Made by a program: the position numbers and the translations under genes. Below, in pieces: positions 42,841 through 55,898 of a stretch of 64,000 nt of DNA. Where the stretch lies: the NCBI GenBank assembly GCA_038503035.1, contig JAVSML010024592.1:124001-188000 (forward strand), in the 5' to 3' direction. Within the stretch, counting starts at the first letter, position 1. Each line of letters begins with the position of its first letter. The stretch comes from Crocodylus rhombifer. Taxonomy: Eukaryota; Chordata; Crocodylia; Crocodylidae. The notes below the pieces were generated by a model that was not told the DNA's origin, did not search any database, and worked only from the letters and a program-made list of their open reading frames with translations.

Positions 42841-45800
42841 AGCCTTTCTCCCTGGATAGGCTCTAAATTACAGCTTGATCCCCCACCTTTCAGACACAAC
42901 AGCTAACATCTGTTAGGTTAGGAGGATTGGTCTAACTCACAGCATTTTCAGTGAAGCACCATGAATTAGACCAGGGAACCCAGGGAGCTACATTTCTGTC
43001 TGCACCCCTAATCTAGTCCTGTTCCTAACAGGAGTTTGCTTTCAGCTGTTCAGAATACAGCTGAACTCACTCTCATATATCTCAGATGGGAATGGTCTTC
43101 TGCCTCTGCACTTCAGATTCTGCTTCCTCAGACCTTGTTTGCGTGTGTGTGTGTGTATGTGTGTGTGTGTGTGTGTGTTGATGTGTTTGCCCCTGGGCTC
43201 TTGTTGGTCAATAGGGCTTTTCAGTCACAAGAATCAGATTGAATATTTATTTCTTTGTTTTCAACAGCAGGAACCAAGTTTCCCCTTCAAGTGCCTCCTG
43301 GGCTGCAGGTAAAGAATGTTTATGGGAGCATCAGTCAGAGCTGATAATAGCTTGACTGACCTTGCCTTCAAAAATCCCTGCTGTCCTTGCAAGATGGTGA
43401 TCTTTGATTTCTGCATTTAACAAGAGTTTGTCTTCAAGGCCCTTCACAAGCCAGGCACGAGAGCAGGAGAGGAGGTTCCTCCCTACTTATCTGCTGAGAC
43501 CACTCTATACAATATCCAAACCTGAGCTAGATTTAACTTAGCTTTGCACTGAACAAACCAGAATTCAGCAGAGGCTCACTACATAAGCCCACACTGAGCT
43601 CCATGCTGCCACATTTCCCCTGTTACTGGTACCTGAGCTTTCTAGAATAAATCTAGCTTTTATGTCTACATGAGCTACGGCTGCTGGCTGCCACGTAGAT
43701 ATACATTCATTCTCATTTCATATTGCTCTTTCTGCTTGTCTGCTCAGCCGCTGGTGCCAGCACTGGTTGCCCATTCCCCATTTTCTTCCATGCTGCCTGA
43801 TACAAGGGACATAGTGTCAGATGAGTATATGAAGAAAGGCAGCTCTCCCTGTTCTTTCCCTACTTGCAGGAGTTCCTCTTCCTCTTCTCTCCTCGTTGGA
43901 GAAATGATACTCATCATGATGGAGGAACAAAAACACTTGGTGGGAGAAGAGGAGAGATATTAGCTGGGAATCTCCAGGAAGATCTCTCAAAGCCAACTAA
44001 TCTCTACCTACTTATCTCTCCATGCTTCATGAAGTTTCTCTTTTCAAATGTATTCACACTTTCAAAATAATAAGGAATAGCACTGGACACCTGGGGGAAT
44101 TCCATCATTTTTTCTTTAAGATCAGTGCATGTTCTCCATTTTGGGAGAAATGGAAATAAGCTAGCTCTATATACTGCACACTTATATTTGTTTGCTGATA
44201 TATGGTAAGCATTATGGATGCAACCTCATTTCAGGTGCATTTCTTCTCATCCCTGTCCCTTCTGCATCCCTTCTCATCTCATCAACTGACAATGATGTCA
44301 TGTTGTTTCAACACCCCAGTCAAGATCTATGACAACAGCCAACAAATGCTTGGATTTGTTGGCTGTGGTGGATGCTTCCTCCTCTCCTGATCTGCTTCAA
44401 CCACTGGATGATTAAAAGAAATCAGCCAACTAGTCATGGCTGAGTCATGGGGGAAAAATAAACTCTCCTCTTCTCACCTCCCAGCACTCTTAAAAGATTC
44501 AGTAACCTCAAATTGATCATGGGCCCATCCTACATCATCACACGTTTTTGTTCCTGTTGTTTGCCTGCCTATTCTCTTTGTTTTCTGTTGCTTGTTGAAT
44601 TTTGGCTTCCCATAGATTGTAAGAGCATTGGGGCCAGAGTAGTATTGGGCTTCAACTCCTGAGTCAGGACCATTGAGCATGACTGTAATAAATAATAATA
44701 GTCACTAATAGCAATGAAGTGACTGCTAATATTGCAAATCACTGCTTTTGCCTAAGAGAGCAGGGTTTGGCTTTTGGCCAGAACTCTGTGCTGTTGCAGT
44801 ATGATTCATTACCTTAGTTGGGCAAATGTATTTGCATCTGTTAGCTTAAATCTGATTTCAAGTACTCCATGTGGTTCTCACAGCTGGGGAACTTTCTGCC
44901 CTTTATCTGCTTGTTTTCTTACCATCTAGACAAAAATCAATACACTTAAATAAATAAAATGATTGGGCTTGTGTGCATCCTCTGCTGTGTTAGGTAAGAA
45001 GTTAAGTCGGGTGACCAAAGATTAGTTAAGTCATTTTCTTATTTAAGAGTAACTTTACTGTGGTGAGACACAGGAGATAGTGTTGGAGACTGAATGTCTC
45101 TAGTTAACCATAGCATGGAAAGGGGCAAGCTAGCAGTTCCAGTGCCAGGCCACCCACCTCAGCCCTGGTCCAAGAGAAACTATTTCTAATGGGAATTTAG
45201 GTTTGGTGGCCCATTAAGTCACAAGTACCTCAGCTGAATCTGTCAACAAGGGGATCAATCAGTCCCATCTCTGATGGTGATTTTCTGCCTTGGATATTCA
45301 TCCTTTAGGTACTGTATCAAAACCACCAGCTCAGTTTCATTTAGCCCTCCAAATAGCCAACAGGTGAGAATGACTTTCCTAGTGGCTTGGGCAGGGTTAG
45401 CAACAATGACCTAGAGATGAAAGGTCCAAGTCCTATTCAGTCCAATCATCCAGTTCCTCAGTTCAGCCATTTTATCTAGGGAGGGAGTTGCATTCATTTC
45501 TGCATGAGGGAAAGAAGCTCAGTTCCTGAATCCAAGTTGTTTGGAAGAGGAGGAGGACTGGCTTGTCTCAGTTTTCCTTTTCCTTACAGGAGTCTGAGGT
45601 TCAGTCAAGTTACACTTGCCTTCAGAGTATTCCAACAGAGTTCAAGGAAACTGGAGCCACGGGGGGCAGTGCCATCTTTACAGCACTTACCTGGTGCTAT
45701 GTTCACTGCTGCTCTCCTTTCAATAACGTTCTTTTGACTTCTGTCCCTTTTGAAACAGCCATACAATGCATGAGATGTAGTTTACCCACAGTGCAGTAGT

Positions 45801-46046
45801 TTATCAGGCAGAGCTGGCAGGGGCTGGTGCATCTCCTAGTAGAAGCCAGGGGTCTGTCTCCTAGAGGGTGAAAAGGGTTGCTGTAGGGTGGTTTGGGATA
45901 GTCCACTCCTTATGAGCAAAGACTTACACTATGATACATTCAGTCTAGGGAAATGGAGACTTGGATGTCTGCAGACGGGGTTGGGGACTTGGGCTGTATA
46001 GACAGCTTAGTGCCTCCAGCAGCACAAGTTGGTCTTTAGAACCTAA
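42841..46046. other. no gene seen; long unique stretch
   Basis: About 3.2 kb with only a GT microsatellite and short AAT-rich runs (44688). Open frames are under 100 codons and unremarkable. Confidence 0.5.
43141..43178. repeat. (GT)n microsatellite
   Basis: GT dinucleotide run of about 38 bases with a GTAT interruption near 43156. Confidence 0.95.
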
Positions 46047-46241
46047 GGCTAGTTACAGACATTCAAAAAGCCTGAAGCAGAATCAATCTAAATTAGCCCG
46101 TTTTCTTTAAGCAGCATAGTTTAGATCAGTAAGGAACAGAACACACATTTACCCTTTGGTGGGGGAGGGGAGGGTGCAAATGTTAGACTGGGTTCTGCCT
46201 TTTTTAAACCAGTCTATGTGTGCTGAACTTCTGTTCTTTTA
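46047..46241. mobile_element. short MITE related to 51428-52336
   Basis: The left end GGCTAGTTACAGACATTC, with 'aaaaagcctgaa', matches 51428. The right part 'aaaccagtctatgtgtgctg' then 'ttctgttctttta' matches the right end of that element. It is 195 bp, so an internally deleted relative. The left flank is TAA. Confidence 0.6.
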
Positions 46242-49200
46242 CAGGTATAGACTGGTTCCTCATCACTTATACTGGTAAAAGTATAATGGCTGTACCTGGC
46301 CAAAGACAATGGTGGCAGAGCAATACAAGGTGCCTTCAGTTTCCTACCCTGCCCTGCCCTGCCTTCAGAGCATCACCTTCTATACATTTTCTAGTGCAGA
46401 AAAGAAGACAGCACATAGAAAAGAAATGTGAGTCCTTCCTTTTCTCCCTGAGCAAAGCAGCCAGCACCAAGGAAAGATCAACATTGCTGCATCTTACCCT
46501 GTTTCTGAGACAAACAGCCTGCCCAAGCCCATCCCTTTCTAATTGGCCTTCCTGTCCTGCCTGAGTCATTCAGTAATCCCACAGCCCAGCACTTGTGAGG
46601 CCACAGCTACAGGTGGTTGAACATTTACAATATACTTTTGTAAATAGAATTTATTTTTGACAAAAGAAAAAATGACAGAAATTGTCTGCTTTCTTCAAGC
46701 TTAAGATTTTTTCCATTAGTTTTTTTCCTGTTAGTTTTTAGCCTTTTTTGGTTTTGCATTAAAAAAATCAGAAATTTCCCTTGGAAAAAACCCCCTATAT
46801 TTTAACCAGCTTATTACTATGGAAACAAATAAGATGGATTTGTAACATAGCAATTCAACATGGAAAGGAGCATGATGTTACAATCCCATGTATTCTGTTT
46901 CCCTGGCAAAAAAATGTCTCAAATGTTAGAGTGATGTTGCTTCCTCAGTGTGGAAGTATGTCATGTGGCCATGAGGTCACAATCCCATACAGTGGATGTA
47001 GTTGTGAATAGGATGTGATGTCAGAAGCCTGGCAGCACTCAGACTCTAGAGTCAGTTGTGATACCCTTTATCAGAAGGTCTTATGCAAGTAGTCGTTTTG
47101 GTTTCATTGGGACTATCTGAGGAGGTAAAATGCTTCTGATGTTGAGTAACAGTACCAAAAACCTGGCGTTAAACTTGAAGATGCAATTGAATGGAAAAGA
47201 AACAGGTTTTGTGCCACTCAGATACCTGTACGGCTGGCAGCACTAAGAAAGGAACAGAAAAGGACATGACAGTTACAGGGGATTTTCATGAAATATTAAA
47301 TGTAGAGAAGTTTCCTGAAGTGTGGCAGGATTGTTTTCCATTGGCTGGCAGATTCTCACCAAAGAATGCCAATAGGTTAAAAGCCTATCTCTGGAGATGC
47401 TGCACTTGAAACTCCACCAAATAAAGATGGGCAATGAAAGTGCATGTGGGTCCCCATACAGCATTGCAGCCCCCCACTTATTCTTCCAATAATAGAGAAA
47501 TCTTTGCAGCAAGAGAGTGAGGGACTTCCCATTGCTGCTCAGTCAGTGTGGTTCACTCAGTCCCAGAGCAGCCATGACAAAAAGGGAGGGGAACAGAGTC
47601 TCCATGGCTTATTTGAACCTTGGTATCTCTACTGAAAGTTCTCAGGACAGAGACAGTGAAGGGCTTATTCTCACTGATGCTAGTGCCCTTTTTCACAGCT
47701 ATGTATAACAGATATAAGGTGAGTGTGTACCACCACACACTCCACAGTGGTATGAAGAAAGGACTGTAAAGTGATAATTTACCTAGTACATCATGTTGCC
47801 CTGGATGTTGCTTCTGGAAAAGGTCTGTGCTTCCCCTTACAGGGAAAGAGTCCATTCTGTGCCTACCTATTTCACTAGTGCTGTTGAGAACACCAGAGCT
47901 GCACTGCACACAGGGCCTGACCCTAGCACCCCTCTTTGCCCACCACCTTGTGGCCATGCCTCCTTCTGTGTTTAGTGTAGTGATAAGAGAATTCTTCTAA
48001 CTTGGGTAGGGTTTATAAATTAAAATGCAGAGATTTAATCCCTGCTGCTAAATCAGTATCTAATTCATCTGATAACCCAGGCCCAATCTATGTGAATTGC
48101 AATCACTTTAAACAAGCCAGCACTAGCCTGGATTTAACATCTTCCTAGAAGATCTTAAAAATGGAAAGCAGATCACTGTGCCAGGTTGGCAGAGGGGTGA
48201 ATGTCACTACTTGTTCATCCTTGGTTGAAGCCTCCTGCCAGAATGTGCAGTAGCACCATGCTGCATGACTCTGGCAAGACCTTATTTGTCACTGAGTGGG
48301 ATGCTGCTGGGAAAACACAATGGGCTGTTGATCTCTGGGCCTTAAAGTAAAGGTGTACTCCAGGTAAAGTGCAAGTATGACAGCCATTACTCAGACTCTT
48401 TGTGCTTTGTTTGTGTCACAGTTTGCTGTCAGTGCTGACATGTTATGTCAGGCAACCTTGTCTTCGATTAGGCCTCATATTTCCTCTGTGTGTTTCAAGC
48501 TATTGGCATCATCTGGAAATCTGTTCCCCAATCCTGAGCTAAAGACACCTGCAAACAATCCCTTGGCCCTCAGGAAATGTTATTAATTAGTCATTCATTC
48601 CATTCTCATTATTTGGTACTGAGGGTGAGAAAACAATTCTTCATTGTGCCCCTGTTCTGCTACAGCCTGGAAACCAAACGGATGTGGAGTCTGTCTGATA
48701 GCAGTAGATTCCTCCTTCCAGTGTTGACCCAAAAAGCTCTCCAAGGAATTTGCCTTTGCTCTCATGGAGCCATAGGGATTATTTGGAGAAGGGGGAATTC
48801 AAGGGAAAGATCCCATTTCTAGCACTGAACATGAAAGTACCCATGGGAAATCTGACTTTTGCTTTCATGGATATCCAGGGAAAAGAGAATGAATTCAAGA
48901 GGTATTAATCGCTACACTGGTAAGTGAAAGCACATGTGTTTAGTGAAAATAAGACTGTTGCTCCAGTCCTTTATGCATCTCTGATTCCAAAGGAATCTAG
49001 ATCTTTGAGGAAGGGTCTGAAATGCTCAGACCACTCTCCTTTGGCTTGTTTTATTTTTTTGTGGGGAGGGCTGTTTGTTCCTTTTTCATTTTCAGTGAGG
49101 CCCCTGGTTTTCCTTGTTCCAGAATCAAGAGGGCTGAATGCCATGGTAAAAGGTTAGTTCTGATGGGACCTTCTAGCTGACATACAAAACAGAAATAATC

Positions 49201-49390
49201 TCTGCAAAATGCATTTGCAAAACAAGACTGGGAATCTCCTGAGAACTAAAAGGCTCAACTGTGGTTGCAACAGCCAGCTGAATGTTTGAATTAAATGTTT
49301 GTGTTCATCTCCAAATGCACACTCTGACCCTTCTGAAATTTGCCCATCACTATTCACAAACAGACTGTTACAGCCCAATGCTGCCTGGAC
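46242..49390. other. no gene seen; long unique stretch
   Basis: About 3.1 kb. Short open frames (134 codons antisense at 47553-47957 at most) show no domain. No transposon termini were recognised. Confidence 0.5.
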
Positions 49391-49398
49391 AATGGTGG

Positions 49399-50200
49399 TA
49401 GGGGTGTGTAAAGCAGGCTCAATTCGATTCAGATTTGTATTCAGCCCAAATCAGGGACAGTGATTCGATTAGTTGATTCGGATCACTGTCCCTTATTCAA
49501 TTTGGTGCTGAATCCAAATCTGAAGATTTGATGCTGATTCAGAGAATCAATGATTCGGACATAGACACAGCCTTAAAAGCTTTTTCTACATATCTCAAGG
49601 TACCAGTGTGGCTTGTGAATGCTGCAGTGCTGGGGCACATGGAGCATCCCACAGGAGTGTGGGGGAGCCCTCCATGTGCTCAGCAGCAAACCCGGAAGTG
49701 GATCGGAAGTACTTCTGGTCCACTTCTGGGTCTGCCAAGAAGCACACAGGCAGACCCCCACATCCGCCAGCTCAGCAGTCAGCCACAGGGAGAACCCTGG
49801 GTGACCCCCCCGCCAGACCTAGGAGGCACCAGTCACGGAGCTGGAGGGGTGCAGGGAGGCCCCTGCACACTCTCTGGTTGACCCAGAAGCGGACTGGAAG
49901 TGTTTCTGGTCCACTTTCAGGTCTGCTGCCGGGCACTCTGGGGGGTCCCCCATCCTCCTGTGGGACACTCCATGAGCCCCAGTATCACAGCACTCATGAG
50001 CCACCTGCTACCTAGAGGTATGTAGAAAAAATATTTAAAGCTGTGTCTATGTCCAAGTCTCTGGATCTTTCCAAATCTCTCTGAATTGATTTGGAGGGTT
50101 CTGATTCAATGTGGAGAGATTAAAGGGTCCTCTGATTTGGAGATTCAGCTACTGAATCTCCACCAAATCAAATCAGGGACCAAAGCTTTGTACAGCCCTA
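49399..50200. mobile_element. hAT-type non-autonomous element with long inner inverted repeat
   Basis: Left end TAGGGGTGTGTAAAGC, right end GCTTTGTACAGCCCTA. Flanks AATGGTGG (49391-49398) and AAGAGTGG (50201-50208) agree at 6 of 8. Subterminal 'gattca'/'aaatc' motifs are as in 28132-28970. Inner arms 'acatagacacagccttaaa' and 'tttaaagctgtgtctatgt' face each other across a GC-rich centre. It is 802 bp and non-coding. Confidence 0.82.
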
Positions 50201-50569
50201 AAGAGTGGTAGTTGTAGCCTTTTTTCTTGGAATTGTCCCCTAAAATAAGAGAGAACCAGCCACAATGTATGCTGAAGATTCAGCAAACTGCTTGCACTCT
50301 CCTGAAAGCTCTACTTTCATCAAACTGCTGTGAAGGAAAAGCCTCCTCCTTTTCCTTCACAGAGTCCTCAGTGAATTGAGCTGGCATACTCATGCTTAAT
50401 ATTTCCTGGACCTGATTATCTCCTATAGCTATTTACCTCACCATAATGAGGAGAACATAGAGTCCTATCATTTGTAATTACACTTTGCACTGATGGAAAT
50501 GACTATACCCAGTGCGGGGCAATAGCTGTGTGTCCCCTTTTCAAAGTCAAACTAATCTTCATCACACCT
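50201..50569. other. no gene seen
   Basis: Unique sequence containing a small inverted pair 'aaggaaaagcctcctccttt' near 50334. Confidence 0.45.
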
Positions 50570-50684
50570 CTAGGCAGTACATAAAATACTACTTCTGTGT
50601 TACAGATAGGAAAACAGAAGCAAAATGACTAGCTCCAGGCCTCACAGGGATATATTGTCAGAACTATGATAGAGCCAGAACTTT
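50570..50684 (-). repeat. MIR-like SINE remnant (antisense)
   Basis: 'gttacagataggaaaacaga' then 'gcctcacagggatata' corresponds to antisense MIR (acagatgaggaaactgagg, ggtcacacag). Old. Confidence 0.5.
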
Positions 50685-50763
50685 GACTGATATAAATCTG
50701 TAGCGCTCACTTGAAGTCAATGGAACTATGTGAGTTTATGACAGCTGAGGATCTGGCCCTGGA
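50685..50763. repeat. ancient palindromic interspersed repeat
   Basis: 'ataaatctgtagcgctcact' and 'ctatgtgagtttatgac' flank 'tgaagtcaatgg', then 'gctgaggatctggccct'. The arrangement matches a common amniote repeat whose name I cannot assign from sequence alone. Confidence 0.5.
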
Positions 50764-51427
50764 TTTCACACTCTCAAACCTATGCTCAGACTAGTCACTC
50801 AGTTCCCACCCCAAAGCTTCCATAGGCATCAGGTTTTAGCAGAACAGGGACTTTATTGTGATAGGGACCATAATGTAAATCTGGCTTCCTGTTATATTCC
50901 TTCTCATTTCCTCAAATGAGAACACTCTCTTGGGCAGGAAACACTTTCCCAAATAAACACCTTGTCTCCGACCCAACAATGCAACAACCGAGCTTCAATC
51001 TTCCACAGAGCATGTGTACAACCCTTAATAGGATACACAGTAGAAATGGCCTGTGTGGCCACCTGATGTACAAGTAGCACCTAAAAACCTCACCTGGCTG
51101 CAACTGTGGAAACCCTGACCAAACTATGGAGAACATAATAGCATCCTGCCCCAGGTACAAGTTTGGGGGTAACATCCTGCAGTTACACTCACTTTTCAGC
51201 AGGGTACTGGTCTGGTTAGGGAATTTAGAATTAAAATTGTGATGATTGCTCTTGCTTCTGAAGCCATGAGAAAGAAGAAAGAAAGAGAAGAGGACACTCT
51301 CTCAGGTACCTGCAACTCATTGAATTCTAGATTAAAGGAAGCTCTAAGATGAGCAGCTCTTTCTTATGTTCCTTTCTTCCTAATTGGGATGGCAAAGAAA
51401 TTGTCTCCAGGCCAGAGTCTGCTTCTT
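50764..51427. other. no gene seen
   Basis: Unique sequence. Nothing recognised. Confidence 0.5.
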
Positions 51428-52336
51428 GGCTGGGGACAGACGTTCAAAAAGCGTGAGCCTGAATTGATTCAATCTTTGCAGGTTAATCTAACCTGGCTAA
51501 GCTGAGCCAGTTTGCAAATGCACAGACATTCCCTCTGGACTGAGAAAATGCAGGCACATACCTGTAGTGGCTCAAGCTGGAAGCTGGGGAGGGTGGGGGG
51601 CACTAGAGCAGCCCTCCCTTCCCTTCCAGAGTGCTGAGCTGGGGGTGGCAGCATGGCCAGGCTCCGGTGGGGCACTCTTATTAGGGAGGGGCCCCCACCC
51701 CCCACTTATGACCAGTAAAGGAGCCAGCAGGGAGTTGATAACATAGCATTTAGCACCCCATCAAGAAAACAAAAGCCTTTCTCATTAGTTCATGCTCTTC
51801 TTAAACAACTTTTTCCAAGGAAGGAACAGAGGGACATTACTACCTGACCTGTTGATTAGCTCCAAAAACTCTAAGTGGACACTGTCCCCTCTGCCTTACA
51901 CAGACACCTCTCAGCATTAGCTAGCATACCACATGTTGACCACGGTCTGTGCTGTGGAAGCGGGGGGGAGAGCAGGGGGAAGCCAGGCAGGTACTGCTGT
52001 GCCTGAAGTCTCTCCCAGAGCTCCAGCCAGCGAGCGGAGATGTGGGGCCAGCCCTGCTCTGGAACAGACAGCCCAGACCAGCCCAGGGCTGCAAAGCATC
52101 TGGGATGCTGGGAGACTCTGGTTTATGTCAAACCAGAAAGGGGTCTGGAACAGACATTGCTTAAACTGGTTTGACCAAAAATCAGTTAAGTCTGATACTA
52201 AATTCAACTAGGTTTATCTCAAACCAGTTTCAGCCATTTTCAGACTGGTTTTGTGCACTGAATATCTGTTCTGTCACAGGTTTAAACCAGTTTCTGATCA
52301 CTTAAACCAGTTTATGTGTAATGTCTGTTCCTAGCC
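51428..52336. mobile_element. non-autonomous DNA transposon, PIF/Harbinger-like ends
   Basis: Left end GGCTGGGGACAGACGTT, right end AATGTCTGTTCCTAGCC, inverted at about 14 of 17. Flanking trinucleotides are both CTT (51425-51427, 52337-52339). GGC-starting ends with a 3-bp duplication are compatible with PIF/Harbinger, but one trinucleotide match is weak support. Subterminal 'aaccagttt'-type motifs recur from 52117 to 52312. It is 909 bp with no transposase. Confidence 0.65.
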
Positions 52337-53849
52337 CTTGTCTATACACCTGCTATAGGGAAGTTTTACAGTGGGACTGCACTTGAGACAATTCACATTG
52401 GAGGACTCATGGAAGCTGGGTTTCAGAATAGAGTCACTTTGGATGCTGTTGGTCATATCTGAGGTATGTTGTCAGCGCTGGAATGAAGGAATGGAGCCTT
52501 ATTTTAACTAACATAAAATGGTGATAGGTAAAATGAGTTAGCAGGATGATTTAGTACAGAAAAGGCCATGAAACAGGGAGAACTGTTTATTTAAAGACAA
52601 GTAGGACACAGATACCCTCAAGGGGAATTTCTAGGATTTCAGAACTGAGATTATCTCAAGAGTATCTTCCACAGACAAAACATGTGAAAGCAAGAAAAGC
52701 TTGTGGGGATGGCAGCACACAGAGAACAGTAAGAGAACTCCACTAACGGCAGATACTTCCTTTTCAAACAACCTGTTTACTAAGCTGACTTTATCTGTGG
52801 CTTACAAAATTGGCTACCAGATTCTCAGCTGGGCATGCACGCATGCTTGACACTGTACTTCACACTGCTCCAAACCCATCTCTGAGTCAGAAAATGCCTG
52901 CGTTTCATCACAACTAAGAGCACATCTATTTGAATGGGAGGCAGCGTGGACTGTGGACTGTGACATACAGGAGATTTCACATCAGTGTGGAAGTAACACA
53001 GCTGGTACCTGTGCTGGTGTTTGGGATAGGGGCACTCTTGTGCTGTTGAAACTATTTAATCTTAGATGGGTCTTCTCTCTTTCTCTTCCTTGGCTCAGCA
53101 GGTTGCAGGAACACCACATGGAACTCAGGATAGATGTTAAAACTTGGAATGCCCACTTTTCTTCAAACGGTGTCTTTTATTTTCAGGCACCCGTCCATCA
53201 GCATTGTGACATGCAAACTGTGGACCAGCTTCACGAGTACAATCCAGACTCCCAAGTACACATTGGTATAAAGGGAATGCCAATGGTGTGAGGTAAGAGC
53301 AAGGCATGCCAGAGATGAGCCTCATTGTGCTAACCTCCCATTGGCCTAAAGTCCCTTAGTTGTTCAGAGAACAGACACTAATGAGTTCAAGCACCCCCTG
53401 GGTTACTTCAACACCTGGCACAAATTCAGGGAGCAGATCTGAGTTTTAAGGCAAGGTAGTAAGTCTTTTGGCTTTTCAGACATTCCTTAATCGTGGCCTG
53501 CAACAACACTGCACTCTTCTCCTTGCAGAAATACTTTAATTTGATCAATTTCCTGTCAAGACCAATTTATGTCCACAGCTATCTTTCTGTCACACAGGGT
53601 CCCACATGAAATTCCTTCACTATTCTCATGTGCCCCCCAGTCTTTTCCCTTATCAGTGTAAAGACAGATAATTAACCATCCTGAGTGGTGTGAGACCTCC
53701 CTTGCCTGAGATCACTGTAATGCTTTGGATTTATGTTCCACCTTGCACAATAAATATTCATTAATTTAGCCCTAGCTTTCTTGAAGGGCAAGTGAGCCCT
53801 GTCTTACAACAGGGAAATCCAGGCCCCAAGCGGCAATGTCTCTGATGTT
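52337..53849. other. no confident gene; holds a weak exon candidate
   Basis: Unique sequence. See 53187-53292 for the only segment with splice-like borders. Confidence 0.45.
53187..53292 (+). other. weak candidate non-coding exon
   Basis: A 106-base segment follows 'tgtcttttattttcag' (good acceptor) and ends before 'gtaaga' (good donor). The open frame across it, beginning well upstream at 52953, terminates in TGA at 53289-53291, immediately before the donor, and the other frames hold stops. If real it would be a terminal-coding or untranslated exon. It could equally be chance. Confidence 0.15.
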
Positions 53850-54000
53850 CTTTTATGGCTCCTGTTACCTCTACTATCTGAGTGCCTTGCAGCCTTCAGT
53901 GTGTCCCTCCTCACGAAACCCTTGTGAGGTAGAGAATTGCTATTATTCATACAAGCAAATTAAGGACAGACAACATAGTTCAATAATCAGCCTTTACACC
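53850..54000 (-). repeat. MIR-like SINE remnant (antisense)
   Basis: 'cacgaaacccttgtgaggta' then 'tattattcatacaagcaaat' follows antisense MIR order (tcacaacaaccctatgaggta, ttattatccccattttacag). Confidence 0.55.
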
Positions 54001-54294
54001 AGTGCAAAAAAACAAACAAAAAGACTGGGCAAACAACATAAAGCGTAAACCAGACCAAAAGAATGAAGGGTAAAACTCCACCAGTATAAGTTATGCTACC
54101 TTACGCGTCATCTGTCTGCATCTTATTCTAGCATATCCATCTACTCAAGGCAAACCAGATATTACCTGTGCCTCTGCACCAGAGTGCCAAGGTTCTGTAA
54201 TAGCTACCTGCTGTGGACAGCTATCTCTGCATAGCTACACATTTGCTGTAGATCCTAGTATACTTTACCTCAGAATACAAAATGGATGTATGTT

Positions 54295-54430
54295 GCAGTA
54301 GTATCATCTGTATAAGACATCAATGATTTGCCCAGGGTCACACATGAAGTCTGTGGTGGCACAGAACTTGAACTCCTAGTTCCCCAAAGGCAAGACAAGC
54401 ATCTTAACCCCTAGATCACCCTTCCTCTTC
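54295..54430 (-). repeat. MIR-like SINE remnant (antisense)
   Basis: 'gatttgcccagggtcacaca' then 'cttgaactcctagttcccc' and 'atcttaacccctagatcac' is the antisense of the MIR 5' half in the correct order. Well recognisable. Confidence 0.7.
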
Positions 54431-55890
54431 TAAGTGGCTTACCTACACAACTGGGTAGTGACTACTTACTACTTGACAGCCCTCCTTAAAAAGGAGAAAC
54501 ACTTGAGGCAGGGAAGCAACAAAAGTCCAGGTCAGGGGAGGCCACTAACCCTGTATATTCTCGTCCTGAGCTCTAACTTCCATGACAGTACACTCTGAGC
54601 AGTACTCTGCCTCTTCCCAAGGGTCTCTGAGGGCAGATGCTCTGACGTGCAACCTGAACAAATGTTAATAGCTTCACAGTGTCAAGTGGAGAAGGATCAC
54701 TGCTTGAAGAGATGCTCAAGAAAGGACAGTGCTGTCATGGTCCCTAAGGCAAGGTCCTGTGAACCTCACCTGCTGCTTGGCATGTTCAACAATGTAAGCA
54801 ATTAGACAACTTCCAGGTCCTCCACAAGAAACCAACCAGTCTCATGTGTTTCTAAACCCATATGCCTCTCTGAGTAAACTCCCATCTCTCTACGGACAAA
54901 GCTGAGAACACAGAGGCCAGCCAAACTCTATGCTTCCTAAAGTGAATGCCTTCCTCTTGCTTAAGCTGCAGGAATGTAGTGCTATAGTCCCCTATTTCAA
55001 ATGTAGGTTGTTAGTAGAAATGGAGGAGTGTGTGTGGGGGGGAAGGAATGGTGCACTCTCCAATCAAGCAAGGATGCAAAAGAAAGAAGAAAATATTGGG
55101 TATCTAGCCATATAAAAATTGCCTGGAGCAATTGGTTACACATGCTAGAAGTGGCAGATGGCTGCAAGGATGAATCTGCTTGCTTCGAGTCTCTTACACT
55201 CCTAGCACCAGATGACTTCTTTGCCTTACACAAAAACCCTAAGGAAAGATCCAACTCTTGTGATTCCCCACATTCACCCCACAATCAGGTTTCCTCCCCA
55301 TGGATGCCATCCATTTGATTTGCTGTGCAGCCAAACAGAAAACTGTTTCTCTGTCCCCAGCAGTGATTACAGGTGATAGTGACATCTCTTTTTAACACAA
55401 CGTATTTATATTTGTATTGTGATTTCATGTCACTGCTTTCCAGGCAGCTCTCAGGACTGCACATGCCACCAGCTGAGTCTCAGGCACAATACAAAGTTGC
55501 TCCTGCCATGAGTGTCCAATGAGTTCTGGATGAAGAACAAACAACTGGCCAAAGGAGAGATCCTTGTTCTTGCACTTACTACACTGATCTTTCATAGTGC
55601 CTGCTTTCAAAGGCTCCTGAAAAAGTACTATCTTTACCCAATTGCTGCAATGAGAAGTGCTAAATAAGCAAGGCAGCCCTGCCCACAAGGATAGGAAAGT
55701 ATAGACTGGAGCTGGGTGGATCAGCATCTAATCTGCTATAACAGTGGGGGCAAACCATGTTAATTAGAGGTTCTGGATAGAACTGAGGTAAAGGGGCTGC
55801 AGACCCAGTGGGAGCAGCTCTCAGGGAGTATCTGAATATGGAGGTCAGGGGGTGTGGGGTTCCCACTGGATGTAGAGCTGGCAGACCAGC
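54431..55890. other. no gene seen
   Basis: Unique sequence. The open frames of 95-100 codons (54997-55284 and 55425-55727, antisense) have no recognisable domain. Confidence 0.5.
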
Positions 55891-55898
55891 TCTGTGCT

